From: Takakia lepidozioides
Taxonomy: Eukaryota; Streptophyta; Takakiopsida; Takakiales; Takakiaceae
Length of the DNA: 64,000 bases
Direction: 5' to 3'
Assembly: GCA_030704615.1 (NCBI GenBank)
Contig: CM060732.1
Location: 46,977,053-47,041,052 of the forward strand
The notes under the pieces were generated by a model. The model did not search any database and was not told where the DNA came from. It saw only the letters and a list, made by a program, of their open reading frames with translations. Numbering within the stretch: position 1 is the first letter of the stretch; every line of letters starts with the position of its first letter. Shown piece after piece: positions 45,001 through 56,654 of this stretch. The position numbers were made by a program, and so were the translations under genes.

Positions 45001-45647
45001 TGAAAAGTCCATATTTCCTCACAAACACCAGGTTGTAAGCCGAAACTAGGATTTTCAGTAGTTACTTAAGATCTACATATGAGAATACTGTTACCCGCCA
45101 TGCAAAACGCCCACTTGATCAATAAGTACAGAACTCTAAACCAGACAGCGAAAAAATGGTTCAAATGTGCATTAGTGATCGAAGACGTCCAAGAAGATAG
45201 GACCAGGATAGATCAAAGTGGGTCCTTGTCTAAAAATCTGGAAGCAAAGCACAACTACGTTTATCTGAGGGGAGAGGGGAACTAGGAGGGAGAAGAAAGC
45301 ACCTGCTCAAGATGAATCTCTACCAAGCCACGTAGTTGTTATTTTCCCAGTGGCACAGAACAAGCAAACAAAGCCGGAGGTACCTTGGTATCCAACAATA
45401 CACCGCACATTATCTGAGTGTTGTACATGGCTTGCTTCAGATTATCAAGAGTTCCCTGATGATACTCATATGTTCCATGCGAGAAATTGAAGCGGGCCAC
45501 ATTCATCCCCGCCTTCAACAATTTTTCCAGTACTGGCACATCCCTGGACTTTGGGCCCAGGGTACAAATGATCTTTGTCTTCGAAATACGAAGACGAGAT
45601 TCATCATTCCCACTTCCAAGAATGCCTTGTATATCTATGGTCGCCAT
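42092..45647 (-). CDS. Cytosolic pyruvate kinase
   Basis: Four coding exons, with GT-AG sites in phase: 45647-45384, 44701-44240, 43219-42591 and 42287-42092 (516 residues, the usual length). It starts MATIDIQGIL, close to the MANIDIEGIL start of plant cytosolic enzymes, with no transit peptide. Active-site marks: ISKTKIICTLGP, GMNVARFNFSHG, LLDTK-GPEIRTG across the first junction, LPGIVVDLP, ENQEGLVNFDDIL, VARGDLGMEIP, KPVVTATQMLESM, SPRPTRAEATDVANAV and LTRGGSTAKLVAKYRP. It converts phosphoenolpyruvate and ADP to pyruvate and ATP, the last step of glycolysis. A Met four codons upstream (45659) is possible. The C-terminus carries a five-residue extension beyond the family's usual end. Confidence 0.96.
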
Positions 45648-45744
45648 TGAGCAACCCAAAAATCAGCTTTCCTGGATCTTCAGAACTTACGTACGTTGTT
45701 GTCCCAAAACCTTTTCCTGCGCACGGGCAGTCTATCAGCACTTT

Positions 45745-45759
45745 CCCCTATATATGGGG
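45745..45759 (-). promoter_or_regulatory. TATA-like box of the pyruvate kinase gene
   Basis: The symmetrical word CCCCTATATATGGGG lies about 100 bp upstream of the start codon, a fitting distance for a plant TATA box with a short leader. Confidence 0.4.
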
Positions 45760-45789
45760 ATCTGAAACAAAGGGTGATCTTTCTCCAAG

Positions 45790-47123
45790 TATGCCTTCTA
45801 TATATCTTTTGCTGCTGACGCTTACAGTGAGCTCGCCGCTCGTACACCCAATTTGAGGTCTCGAAACGAGATTGCTGCAGGCAGTATTTACGGGTCGCAG
45901 ATTCTCGTCACAGCCTAAACACTGATTGATACTGAAGTCTTCTTGAGATAATCAAGAAAAGACCCTTCTTCAAATGTCGACAAGGAAATCAGGATCCTAG
46001 TACAATCCCCTTGTATGGGCGGGCTACTTAGCAATCCCCTAAATCTGCTGAAGTTCCTAAAGTTCGTCAATATTCTACGTTTTGACTTGGCTGCCACTCT
46101 GGTTGCAATATTGTAATGTCCTGCATGCAGACGGTAGGAAGCTGCAACTGTTTAAATTACTTCAATCCCGTGGACCCACTATCCTCTTTATAGAAATTCT
46201 GAACGCAGAGGGAGTAGGGGAGGAGTGCTTGCCTCCTCTGGAGGGAGATGCAACGCGTAAGTTACGCTCACTTGACTATATTGTAAAATGTAACCTCTTT
46301 AGAGACGGCACATGTAGTGAGATTTCAATAGTTCCAGTGTGCATTGTATCTGTGGTAAGAAAGAGCGCACTTGGATCTGATTGATGATCAGCTCCAGAAA
46401 CGCTGAGCGGCGGTAATGGAATGGCGTCAAGATTGTGTTATAAAGCATTGTCAAATTATATATATCTGCCTCCGAGACATGTACATGGAAGCTCTAGAAA
46501 CAAGCTGATTGATCATGACATCCAATGGATATTAAGCTTCTCTATACATCTCACAAGCAACACAATACATACATTCCATAGAACCCACATTCTGCCCACC
46601 TTATGAGCAGCCTGGCCTAGCACAACCCCTGCTGGGATCAGTTGTGCAGCTCTAGGGACACTCTCTCTCTCTCTTACAAGTTCTTTACAATATAACGGGG
46701 ACAAGAAACAGCACACTGGGCTTCAGCAATACATCATTTTATAACTACCTTTGTTAGTTATAATCATTCATCTTGTAAGTGAAAAAGTAACAACTTCAGA
46801 TTGTTCATCTAAGTTGTGGCAGGGCTTTGATCTTGGTGGTGAGTGGCAACGCCAAGGAGAGGATCCTGGATCCAAGCTTATGAGTGTGGAAGATGAGGGA
46901 GAAGTTGGGCCTCTCCCATTGCCAACTTTCCCTTTTCAACTTAGGGCTGACTGGTGGGCTCCAGGTATGCAATTTTCATGCAAACAAGATCATACCATAG
47001 TGCATTTCTTGAGGACTCTGCCTAGCCTACAAAACGACATCCACAAATGCCCACAAGCAAATTGAGACAAGTAGCTGGATAGCTCTTTACTGGTTTATAA
47101 CTGACTACCTTGGAGGGAGGATG
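45790..47123. other. Intergenic between pyruvate kinase and the copia element
   Basis: No gene recognised. A TC microsatellite lies near 46662-46675. A purine-rich tract (GGAGGGAGGA) sits at 47112-47121, just before the probable copia LTR start. Confidence 0.35.
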
Positions 47124-47746
47124 TGTTACTTTGGAAAATTGTTACCTTGGGAAAATGTTGTAGGACCCAGGACGATGGGTCCACCCTCCACACCAATTGT
47201 TACCTGACACCTGGCACAGTGGTTTGAATTGCCAAGCTTATTTGGAAGCTTTCCTGGATGCCGTCTATGAGGGCGGTTTACTCGGATCGAGCTGTGGATC
47301 TGTGGATGCGTGTCCAAGGGATGGATCGGGGATCTGCTGCTGCAGTTTTGGTTGAAGAGAATTGGGTGGGTTGGGGGGAGTGTGGGGGGAAGAGTCGAAG
47401 ATGAAGCAGGCAGGTTGTTACAGATATATTGAAACAGTAGAATAGTTACATGAGGGTTTGTTCACAAGATGTTAGAATATAGCACATAGTTCTACGTGGC
47501 ACTAGTGTGCCTATGACTTTTGAATTTCGGTTTTCCCCCGTTTTTCCCCTGATCATGACCTACTATTGCCTATGGTGGCGTGCATGTATCTTGACGGTTT
47601 TTTCTTTTGACGATGGGTAGATATACCAGTGCATCGCAAAGACTGGGGCTCTCTAAGTAGTAAAGGCTTTGTTTGCTTCCATAACTTTTGCTTTGTCTTG
47701 ATCATTATGCATTGACTACTTTATGCTAGATAGTGAGATTCCAATA

Positions 47747-47760
47747 GGTTATGGGCCCAC
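47747..47760 (+). other. Copia primer binding site, half-tRNA type
   Basis: GGTTATGGGCCCAC is complementary to the anticodon arm of plant initiator Met tRNA (GGGCCCAUAACC), as in copia-type elements primed by a cut tRNA, rather than to the tRNA 3' end. Confidence 0.7.
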
Positions 47761-47811
47761 GAACGCTGTAGAAGATTATGCATATTGATTGATGTTATAG
47801 AAGACAAAAAA

Positions 47812-49814
47812 TGGCTACCCCAGCAGAAGGGAAGGAGTTGCCGGGGATCAAGAAGTTCAGTGGTGAAAACTTCCATTTATGGAAATTTCAGATGCGATTT
47901 CTATAGCAGGCGAAGCACGTTTGGGAGATGGTGAGTGGAGCGGAAACGTTGGACAAAGCTCAGGATCCTGCTGTTTGGAAATGTAAGGATTCAACAGCAG
48001 TTATGCATATTCTTGCAGCAGTGGATGAGAAACACATGGAGCAGTTGATCAACTGCACTAGTTCCGCAGAGATGTGGACCATGCTTAGTGCGATACACGA
48101 GCAAAGTGCAGAGGAAAATATCACACATCTACAAGAACAGTTCAATAAATGTCAGATGAAAGAGACAGATTCTATAGCCAAATTTGTCAGTACCATGGCA
48201 GCACTGAAACGACAACTCTGTGATCTAGGAGAGAAAATTAGTGAGAGACAGTTAAAGACCAAGATCAAGGTAGGATTACCTGCAAGCTATGAGTCTTTCT
48301 TGCTAGCATGGGATAGTGTACCTGTTGCTGAACAGACCTTTCAGGCTTTTCAGACTAGGTTACTTAAGAGAGAGTCGTCATTGAAGACAAAGGCCAGCAG
48401 TGAAGCCGAGAGAGAACAGGCTTTCTATGTAGGAAAGTCAAGTATAGGACCTGGTAGTAGTTCACAGAGGAGAGACTTTCTTACTCCAGACCAGAGGAGG
48501 GAGAGAAATGACAGGCTTGACAACTTGAAGAAGATAACCAAATGTCGTACATGTGGTGAGTATGGGCATTGGTCAAGGGAGTGTACTAACAAAGACAAAA
48601 AGAAGAATGACAGCAGAGCACAGCAGAGTCGTGCAAACATTGTACAGAGTGATGCATTTGTAGCGACTACAGTATTATGCTATGAAGAACCAATGGAAAA
48701 GTCAGGAGTGCTTTTTAGCGGAACTAGCTATGTCCAAGCAAGTGATGAGGAAGCGTGGTATGCTGATAGTGCAGCCACACAGCACATGACAGACAAGAAA
48801 TATTGGTTTCAGAATCTTGAGACAATCCAGCCTGGGAAATGGGGAGTGAAAGTTGCCAATGACAACATTGTCTGGGTAGCGGGGATTGGAGACATTCACA
48901 TTCTGTCAAACGTAAATGGCAAGTGGCAGCCAGGAGTTATCAAGAAAGTTTTATATGTACCAGAACTTCACAAGAATCTCTTGTCCATTGGACAAATGAC
49001 AGGGAAGAACATTGTAGCGTTCATTGACAAAGACAGCTGCAATCTCTACTTAGATCGATCACAGAGCAGACTCATGATGTCAGGAGTTAAAGAAGGGCAA
49101 CTATGGCGTATGCAAATCAAGGTCGTTACAACAGAAGGTGAAGCAAATTCAGTCATAGCTGCAGATCTCCAAAGTGGAGGTGAGTCAACAATTACGATGA
49201 AAGAAGATGTACCTACTCAACAGACAAGCACGGCTAGTTTGAATCTTCAGATGTGGCATAGTCGTCTTGGTCATATTAACAATGAGACCATCAAGAAAAT
49301 GGCTAGAGATGGCAGTGTCACAGGTTTGCGAGTTGTTGACAAGGAAACTGCTTCATCTTTTTGCGATGGTTGTGCACATGGCAAAAATTGCAGGAAACCA
49401 TTTCCAGTCCATAAAGAGAGGCAAAGAGTAGACAAACCTGGAATATTTTATCATGTTGACCTTTGTGGACCTATGAGTGTGCCGTCCATTGGAGGAGCAC
49501 GATATTATGTGTCGTTTAAGGACGATCATAGTGGCTATAGGGTCTTATATTGCCTCAAGAGAAAGAGTGATACCTTTTCTGCCTTCAAGAAACTCCAGTC
49601 TGAGTCTAACCGAGAGACGGGAAACAATATTTCCAAGCTGAGGACAGATAGAGGGGGGGAATTTACTAGTCAAGAGTTTGAGAATTATCTTGTTCAAGCG
49701 GCCATTCGTCATGAACTTACTGCTCCCTACACTCCAGAGCAAAATGGAGTATCAGAACGTGATAATCGCACTATCGTTGAAAGTGTAAGATGTATGTTAC
49801 ATGCCAAGGCATAG
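47812..49814 (+). pseudogene. Copia gag-protease-integrase
   Basis: The frame starts at ATG 47812 (MATPAEGKEL, FSGENFHLWKFQMRF), meets a TAG near 47904-47906, and is then open to 49814 (628 codons from 47928). In order: gag_2-type domain, zinc knuckle CRTCGEYGHWSREC, protease AWYADSAATQHMT (ADSA in place of the usual DSGA), integrase zinc site (HSRLGHINN, CDGCAHGK) and DD35E core (HVDLCGPM, LRTDRGGEF, NGVSERDNRT). Downstream, frameshifts break the integrase tail. Copia integrases insert cDNA; this copy cannot work alone. Confidence 0.92.
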
Positions 49815-50039
49815 ACTTACGGTTCTGGGGAGAGGTGTTACTACTGCTGTTTACATTCTAAACAGGGTCGGCACTAGCACCTTAGATCAGCAAACACCCC
49901 TACAAGCTTGGTGTGGTAGGCTACCAGATGTGAGCCATATGAGAGTGTTTGGCTAGGTGGCATATGCACACGTACAAAGCTAGATTCCAAGAGTGACATC
50001 TGTATCTTCACGGGATATTGTGCCAAGTCTAAAGCCTAT
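49815..50039 (+). pseudogene. Degenerate copia integrase tail
   Basis: Frameshifted remains of the integrase C-terminal part: RFWGEV, then AWCGRLPDVSHMRVFG, and GYCAKSKAY directly at the break at 50040. Confidence 0.7.
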
Positions 50040-51540
50040 TGTCATGGTTTTAGTCGCGGTTATCTAGAATTACCTATTTCTAGTTAACTAGGACATTTTA
50101 GATATTTATATTTATATTTTGTGTGTTGGGACTTCATTTGGTCTCACATGCCAAGTGAGGTGTCGAGCCTCACTTGGGACATGGGGATAGGTTTTCCCCT
50201 TGTGAGTGTTGAGGAGGCTCATCTTCTTGTAGTTGAGCCTCCATGAGCTTCTCTCACCTCTATAGCTCTAGGTATTGAGAGGGAGTGTGTTGAGGGCTTT
50301 GTAGGGTGAATTCTTTTAGCAAAGGTGCCCTTGGCTTGACTTAGTTTATGTGATAGAGTGGATTTCACTTGGAAGGACTAGGGCTTGTTCTTCATGTGAT
50401 TGCTTCATGCTTTGAGAGCTTTCATTGTCTTCTACTTCTTTCATTTCTCATCTCTTATCACTACAAGAAGATCACCTTATGCTTGTGAGTGCGGAGTGTA
50501 AGGATTAGTTTTGCACTTGTATGTTAAAGAGGTTGAGAGCTAAGAGAATTTAGCTCTTGTATCACAAGGCTTGCAAGGGGTTGCAAGGAAAGGTGCTCGA
50601 GTATTGCATGCACCAAGGAGTTGGAGAGCTTGAGAAGAAAACTCTTGAGTCACAAGATTTTGCAAGGATTGTAAGGAGGAAGTCTTGTGTGTGTGGAAGC
50701 ATGGATTCTAGGGTTTGAGAATCCTTTGTATGCATTATGAAGTCGATGGTGTGCGCCATGGCTTGTGGAGAGTGACTAAAGGCTTGTTAGTGCTCATTTC
50801 ACTATCAAGCTAGGGTTAAGCAAGTTCAAAGTGTGGATGTTGTGGAAGAGAAGTCAATGAGCTATATATGCTTGGGCTTGAAGACAACAAAGGCAAGCAT
50901 TTGGAGAGCACTAAGAAGCTCAAGAGGTTTTGAAAGGGAGCATGTGAAGAATTCTTCCAATCATGGTGGTGTGGAGCCAAGCTTAGGGTGCCATTGGAAG
51001 GGCTTGGAGAACATGTGGTGGGAAATCCTTGAAGGGAAAGCATCATTCAATGTATGCATAGCTTCACCCTAACTATGTTATGTAACAAGAAGGGAAGGCA
51101 ATACTTGGCTATTCATGCTCTTGGTAGTGCGAGCTTTGTGGTGGATAGTTGACCAAGCAAGTGGTGCATGCGTGGAGCATGCTCGCTTGAGTTTGTAAGT
51201 TCAAGTTTGAGAAGGGGAGCTCTTGAACTAGCAAGAAGTGAAGGCCTTTGAGATCCATTTGTGTGTGAAGTGGAGAGGTGTTGATTCATGTTATGATGAA
51301 GGAGAGCAACACATAGGCCAAGAGGTCATGGAACATGCATTCAAATGACCAAGGGGAGCACATGGATGATGGATTGGTGCAAGACCCCAAATGAGGCATA
51401 TGGCGTGAGAGTGGGATCCAAGGCGGATTGCTTGGGAGCATTATTGTAAGTGACAAGCATTGCTCCTACACATTGAGATAATTTGTGTTGATTTGGAGCA
51501 ATTGTCAAGTGATGAGGAGACAATGGAGATATGGTAGTTT
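50040..51540 (+). mobile_element. 5' end of a third gypsy-family element (B repeat and leader)
   Basis: Starts TGTCATGGTTTTAGTC directly in copia coding sequence. The first 350 bp match the B segment of copy 1 (1065-1405): the same start TGTCATGGTTTT, GGGACTTCATTTGGT, AGTGAGGTG and TTTAGCAAAGGTGCC, then CTTGGCTTGACTTA. After it comes about 1.1 kb of leader-like sequence without a gene. No A repeat precedes it. The right end is not defined. Confidence 0.75.
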
Positions 51541-52003
51541 GCAATCAGACTGAGTGGTTGTACCAGTATTGATGTAGTGGTTAGGTTATGTGCTGAAACC
51601 ACTCACTGTGTCCGTAAAGGATCATATATTGGAATTATTACTGCCAGAGTGGTATGTTAGTGGTTAGGGCTGCATCTAGAGGCGTACAACCACTCTTGCC
51701 TACTATGACAGTCTCACATATACCACTAACAGAGTGGTGTGCAAGTGATTCATACATTCTCATACATTTCCCATACATTCCAAGCGAATATGCATACCCA
51801 AATACTCTTGAAGATTCACCATTCAAAAAACACAATAGAATCCAAGAGAAAAAGTGCAGGAACAAAGTCAACAGAATCCAGCCATGAACAAGGGTGACAT
51901 ACTACATCTACACTATGTCTCCGCAAGCATGCTAAAAGCCATGAACTACTTTCCTGCCTTTTCCTCACTGCTAGCAATGTTTATGCCCAGTCGAACCATA
52001 CTT
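51541..52003. other. Short stretch with AGTGGTTAG words
   Basis: Several copies of GTAGTGGTTAGG, TTAGTGGTTAGGG and their complements. No gene assigned. Confidence 0.35.
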
Positions 52004-54228
52004 CTAACCCCTCTTCAGGTTCTTCTCTGGCCAAAGGGTGTTCCTACCAAGGACGTGGTCCAACTCGATTTGCGGTGGGTCATCTTCCTCATTAGGATGA
52101 GGCAACACACAATGTGAAACATGGACATACTGGACCTCAATACAGTACGTGCCTTCAGGAATAACTCGACAGTGATATGTGTCTTTGCCAGGCACACCAG
52201 TGACAACTCCAGTGCCGACCCTATGTCGTGATGATAAATGATCATACAGGTGGACTTTGTCTTTCATCTTAAACTGCACCCAACACCCACCACAAAATGC
52301 ATATGAATCAACCCATGAAGTCATACATGTACTGATGGTATTGAAAGCTAGAGAATGAGGAACTTCAACTACAATTAAAAACTGAAAGAGTACAGTACTT
52401 TTGGTAGCATAAGTGGATCTGTGAGAGTGGCAGGGGGTTGAATTGTGGGGGTTGGCTTTGATGCAGGCGCAATTGGTGCAGTGCATGTGGAAGTATGAAG
52501 AGCAGCTTTCTCAACCTGCAAACATCACCCCCCAACACCCCTTAGAACTCTAAAGTCCTGTAAATGTCACAGCCATGTACCCAACATGGCTAAATGACCA
52601 CATTCTACAACAAACGTAGCCAACAGGGAAGGCTTATGGGTGCTCACCTCTAGTATGGGGATTACAGCAGGACCAGGTGCCTCCTCAAGGCCCACCTGAT
52701 CCTTACTCCCGCTAGATGTTGGTGTTATGTCGCCAATTGCATCAGCCATTTTGAAAGTGTCTTTAGCAACAGTGGCTCTGGTCACACGTTCAGCTTTTCG
52801 TGTTTGTTTCTTTTCAGCTCCCTTCACGACGGCTGGGGCAGGCTCCTCAGCTTTTCTCCCCTATTTACATGCTAGAAACAACATGGTACAGTACATGAAT
52901 ACTTACCAACATGTTCATAATGCATTCATGGCTGTATTGGTGTCACGCACACCATTAAATAAAACATACATGAGAGTAACAGATGACGGACAGTCTGCCC
53001 AAGAAAATGAAACAAGATAAAGTCTGGGAGGAGGTACCTCTTTCTGTGGGGAAGTTGCCTGGTGAGGAATAGGTACATTCTTGTTTGCCAACACCCTACT
53101 GGCACCCTTACCAGCATTGTCAATGGAGCAGACGTCATCACCAGCAGCCAGTGCTATCCCACTTGCACCTCCCTTCTTGCATGGCAATTTTTCAGGAGCC
53201 CCCTTGCGCCCCACCCGTATAGTATTGATTACAGGGCGCCTCTACTGTCCTACTCCATGCACATAGACCATGTAAATATGCATACACATATACATATACT
53301 AATACATGTGGTGCAGGTATTCATATTACCAAGCGCCTTGCCTGTCCAGCCATCCATGCTCTTCCAACCCTCGATGGGTTGGTAACACTGGATCGTGCTC
53401 TCTTCATGTTCTCACTCTCTTTCTGCCCCTTGGGGACTCCCAATACTTCACCAATGCATCCCAATGGGTGGACTCTACACTCGGAGGGCATGAACCTCCA
53501 GCCTTCCACCCCAACTTCAGTTTCTGGCGGTACACTTTTACAATCCTCCCACATGCTGCATGGAACTTGGATACGCTCATAGGTTGAGGATTGTACTCAA
53601 AATCCTCGTCCATGGCTTCCTTAACCTTGGTCATGTCACTGGGTTCTTGCTTGTCTGCTAGCAAAATGCTAGGATCAAGATATCTGATGCACAGTCCCCA
53701 CAAGGAGCTCTGCCAGTAATCCTTCCCCTCATACCCCTGGTCTACTGCCCCCTTAGAGTTTAGTTGTACCTTGTGCGCCTTCAGCCCAGCGGCCTTTCGG
53801 GATTTGGCATTAGTGTCTTGTGCCTTTGAACCCTGCCTCTTTGCACGTTTTTTTTCTGCAGCCTCAGAATGCACATCCCCTTGCTGTGTGGAATCGTGAT
53901 CATCACCATGAGGGGGTGTGAATGGAGGAGGACCACCATTAAAAGAGGGGCCTGCCCATTGCCCACCAGCAGTGGGACAAGGAGGTGCCCAAGTTTGGGC
54001 AGCTCCTTGTACCCATGCTCCATTACCTCCGGAATTGGACCCACCTGGTATCCATGACCATGAATTGGTTGTGGGTAGTGGGGCCATGGGCTGCTGCCAA
54101 GTAGGCGGTCCTTGCTGCAGCCACGTTTGTCCGCCTGTGGACTGTACCCATGGCCCATTCGGGGCTTGTTGCACCCATGTCGTAGGTGGACCAGCAGCAG
54201 GAGCTGTAGTGTGAAAAGAAGGGGGCAT
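52004..54228 (-). CDS. Multi-exon transposon gene resembling CACTA accessory ORF (Transposase_24-like)
   Basis: Exon 1 (from 54228) encodes a Trp/Gln/Pro/Gly-rich N-terminus (GPWVQSTGGQTWLQQGPPTW), a Lys-rich basic patch, and then a conserved segment with PSVESTHWDALVKYWES. A one-base change near 53430 shifts into KESENMKRARSSVTN, GRAWMAGQARRL, the usual continuation in such transposon proteins. Later exons at about 53214-53035, 52860-52650 and 52515-52380, ending at plausible GTACCT, GTGAGC and GT donors, precede the last (about 52273-52004): VHLYDHLSSRHRVGTG, HCVLPHPNEEDDPPQIELDHVLG and LWPEKNL. The assignment rests on the W..LV.YW and lP.P...WP patterns, with no search. Its role in transposition is not known. 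Confidence 0.5.
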
Positions 54229-54249
54229 ATATCCCCTTCTGTCTAATCC

Positions 54250-56640
54250 TAATCTAGTTCTTAGTGCAAGGTCTTGTTGTTATCCTGGTTCTCCCACACA
54301 GGTTGGCTACATCCATGTTGTTTATGATCAGAGTTCATGAAGCCCTCATCCACGCCGCAGCGGAAGAGAAGACATGGATGGGACAAGTGAAGGTGTTTCC
54401 TGCATAGTGCAACAGGCCTGACTAGGGTTCTGTCTTGCACCAGCTTAGTTTTCATGCTGATATAGTCACTCAAACAGCTTACCAGTGGGTTAATGACAGC
54501 CTATGAGTTCACCATTTGCATGTAGCATCTACATTGAACCCCCTTTGTTGTCATGCAATCACCGAAAGTGCAAGGCAACATGTATCTACCATACAGTGCA
54601 AGTCTGATATTTCTATCCAACTCATGGTCTTTCCTTATCTCTCAACTGACCCTCCTCTCATCATTCTTTTGCTGAGCGGATCTCTCTTCTTCCCAATGTT
54701 TTATCTCCCTTTTCTGATGCAAGTGCCCATATTGGACCAGACAGCCCTTCTATCACCATTCCCAATTGACATGCATCATCTCTTATCCTCTCTACACCAT
54801 TCTGGTTTGAAGCCCAGACCACCACTCCATTCCATTTTCAAAAACCCTTTTTCCTCTATCACATGTCTCTATCCTTTTCCCTTCTATCAAGAGCAAGTCC
54901 TAAATCTGCCCAAAACGATTTCTAAGTCACACCCAAAAAGGAAGCATCCTATGTTTAAGAGCTGACTTCCCAACTTCTTGCAGCACTCCACACAACTTCC
55001 ACCCTACCTCACTTTCTCTCTACCACCAGGACTGGTATGAATTCCAGAAGTCTCCATTCCATTTGCCAAAATCTTTTTCTATCTCCCTCATTTCTATTGA
55101 GAGTCTCTCTAGCAAAATTCCATAGCAACTATCCCTAAGTCAGAGAGGAGATTTGCATCTATGAACTTAGCTCTCTTATACTCCAGCTGAAGCGGTGGGA
55201 TCGCCTGCCTGAAATGGCACCTCACCATCTCTGTCAGCAGCTCCCCTAACTCCTCTTGTCGTTTGAATGCCACGTTGTAAAAACAAAGATCTATGCATGT
55301 TAGATCCTGTCATTGCTCTGCCACTCCACCTTCAGATATTTCGTCGATTCAAGCGATCCGTGAGTCATGACAGCTCTGTTTCAACCTATGGCAGTAACCT
55401 TGTTGCTTGCCAACTAACTACCCTATCCTACCATCTCTGCTAATCTACCCTAAGATCTGATGTGATAACAAGAAGACAGTCATTATCTGAAAGCTTCCTG
55501 CTCTACATATTTCACTCTTTGCTTCTTTATTTACAGATAACCTGTATCACTGTCCACAAGCCAATGCCCTCATTCTGGCGATTGCACCATTTCACAAGTG
55601 GTCAAGTCAGTAATCCCATCTCTGCCCTTGATCTGGCAGCAATTGCTTCTCCACAAGTGCAGCTTTCTATAATTGCACATGAATGCAATGGCAGCGGTAT
55701 CAGTTTGCACACCCTACCTCTGGCAGATGCCCGTCATGATGGAGCTGCTCCATCATCTTAACTAGCCTTTGATCAAGTCGGCAACCCCACCTTCCTATTC
55801 CCTGGCAGCAGGCTGTTTCCCTTGCAAGTTCATCCTCCTTGTCATCGTGGTTATGAGAGTAACGACGGCACTGCCGCCCCTCCACCGAGCTGCTTTCCCC
55901 GCAACTCCTACACCTTCAGCGGTCAAATCACAAGAAGCACCGCCTCTATGCCTTCATTACTTCTGTCAGTAGTACATGATATTACTTCCCTTGCCCTTGA
56001 TGAATCGTCCTGCAGCACTCCCTCTCTTCAAAGCCATGAAACGATTACTGCACCGCCTCCCTTCTCCTGGCTTGAGCAAAATTACCTAGCTGTTCCCTGC
56101 ACGATTACCCTCCAGCAAGCCCTAAGCTTCCTCGACCCGCGTTTCTAAGGTAATCACCAGCGATGAAAGCCATTCATCCTATGGATGAAAAGGCGTATTT
56201 CATGACTTAGCCACATTTTGTCCTGGCAGAGCAATAGCATAGTGTGCCCATGGAATTACCTGTAGGCATGGATAGTTCCCTCTCGTTATTAGTACCAGGG
56301 CACTCCCTTTGTAGTAATGCCGAATCCTGATGCCAAACAAAAATTTCACTGTTACTCCCCTGCATTCACACTACAGAGCCACAGCCTGAGGTCCCCCTTC
56401 CTTTGCACGCTTTGATGCAGCCTAACACAAGCCCCTCCACCCCACAGAGTTGGAACTTAGGGAAAAAAAGAAGTGGCATGGCAAAAGTTGAACCTGCATG
56501 CTAGCAATGAATGCATACAGACCTTGGCCCAATGTGCTTTAAAATGTTTGGCATCCGATGCTGTGAATGCATGGAATGTCATGCTCTGGCGACCTTGCAA
56601 TGACCCACATCCATTTCCATATTACAAAATGTACCCTGCC
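54250..56640. other. Unassigned, probably transposon-derived
   Basis: Pyrimidine-rich on the plus strand, with several open frames of 60-150 codons that show no familiar motif and read as low-complexity Ser/Pro/Leu. It may be the 5' part of the transposon at 52-54 kb. Confidence 0.3.
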
Positions 56641-56654
56641 CATTCCAAAATACC

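Larger units (their letters stand above)
47124..50039 (+). mobile_element. Ty1/copia retrotransposon, 3' truncated
   Basis: A probable 5' LTR (about 47124-47743, TGTTAC...CCA; the left end is uncertain), a primer binding site, then gag, protease and integrase in copia order. The sequence stops at 50040, inside the region between integrase and reverse transcriptase, where the third gypsy-family element begins. No reverse transcriptase or 3' LTR was found to the right. Confidence 0.8.

Noticed and set aside
51640-51745. tRNA-like or SINE-like sequence (TTAGTGGTTAGGGC)
   Set aside because: There is a box A-like word but no box B and no flanking duplication, and the repeats around it are inverted and irregular.
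54516-56148. Plus-strand frames of 90-150 codons
   Set aside because: Low-complexity Ser/Pro/Leu composition, with no motifs and no consistent splice sites.
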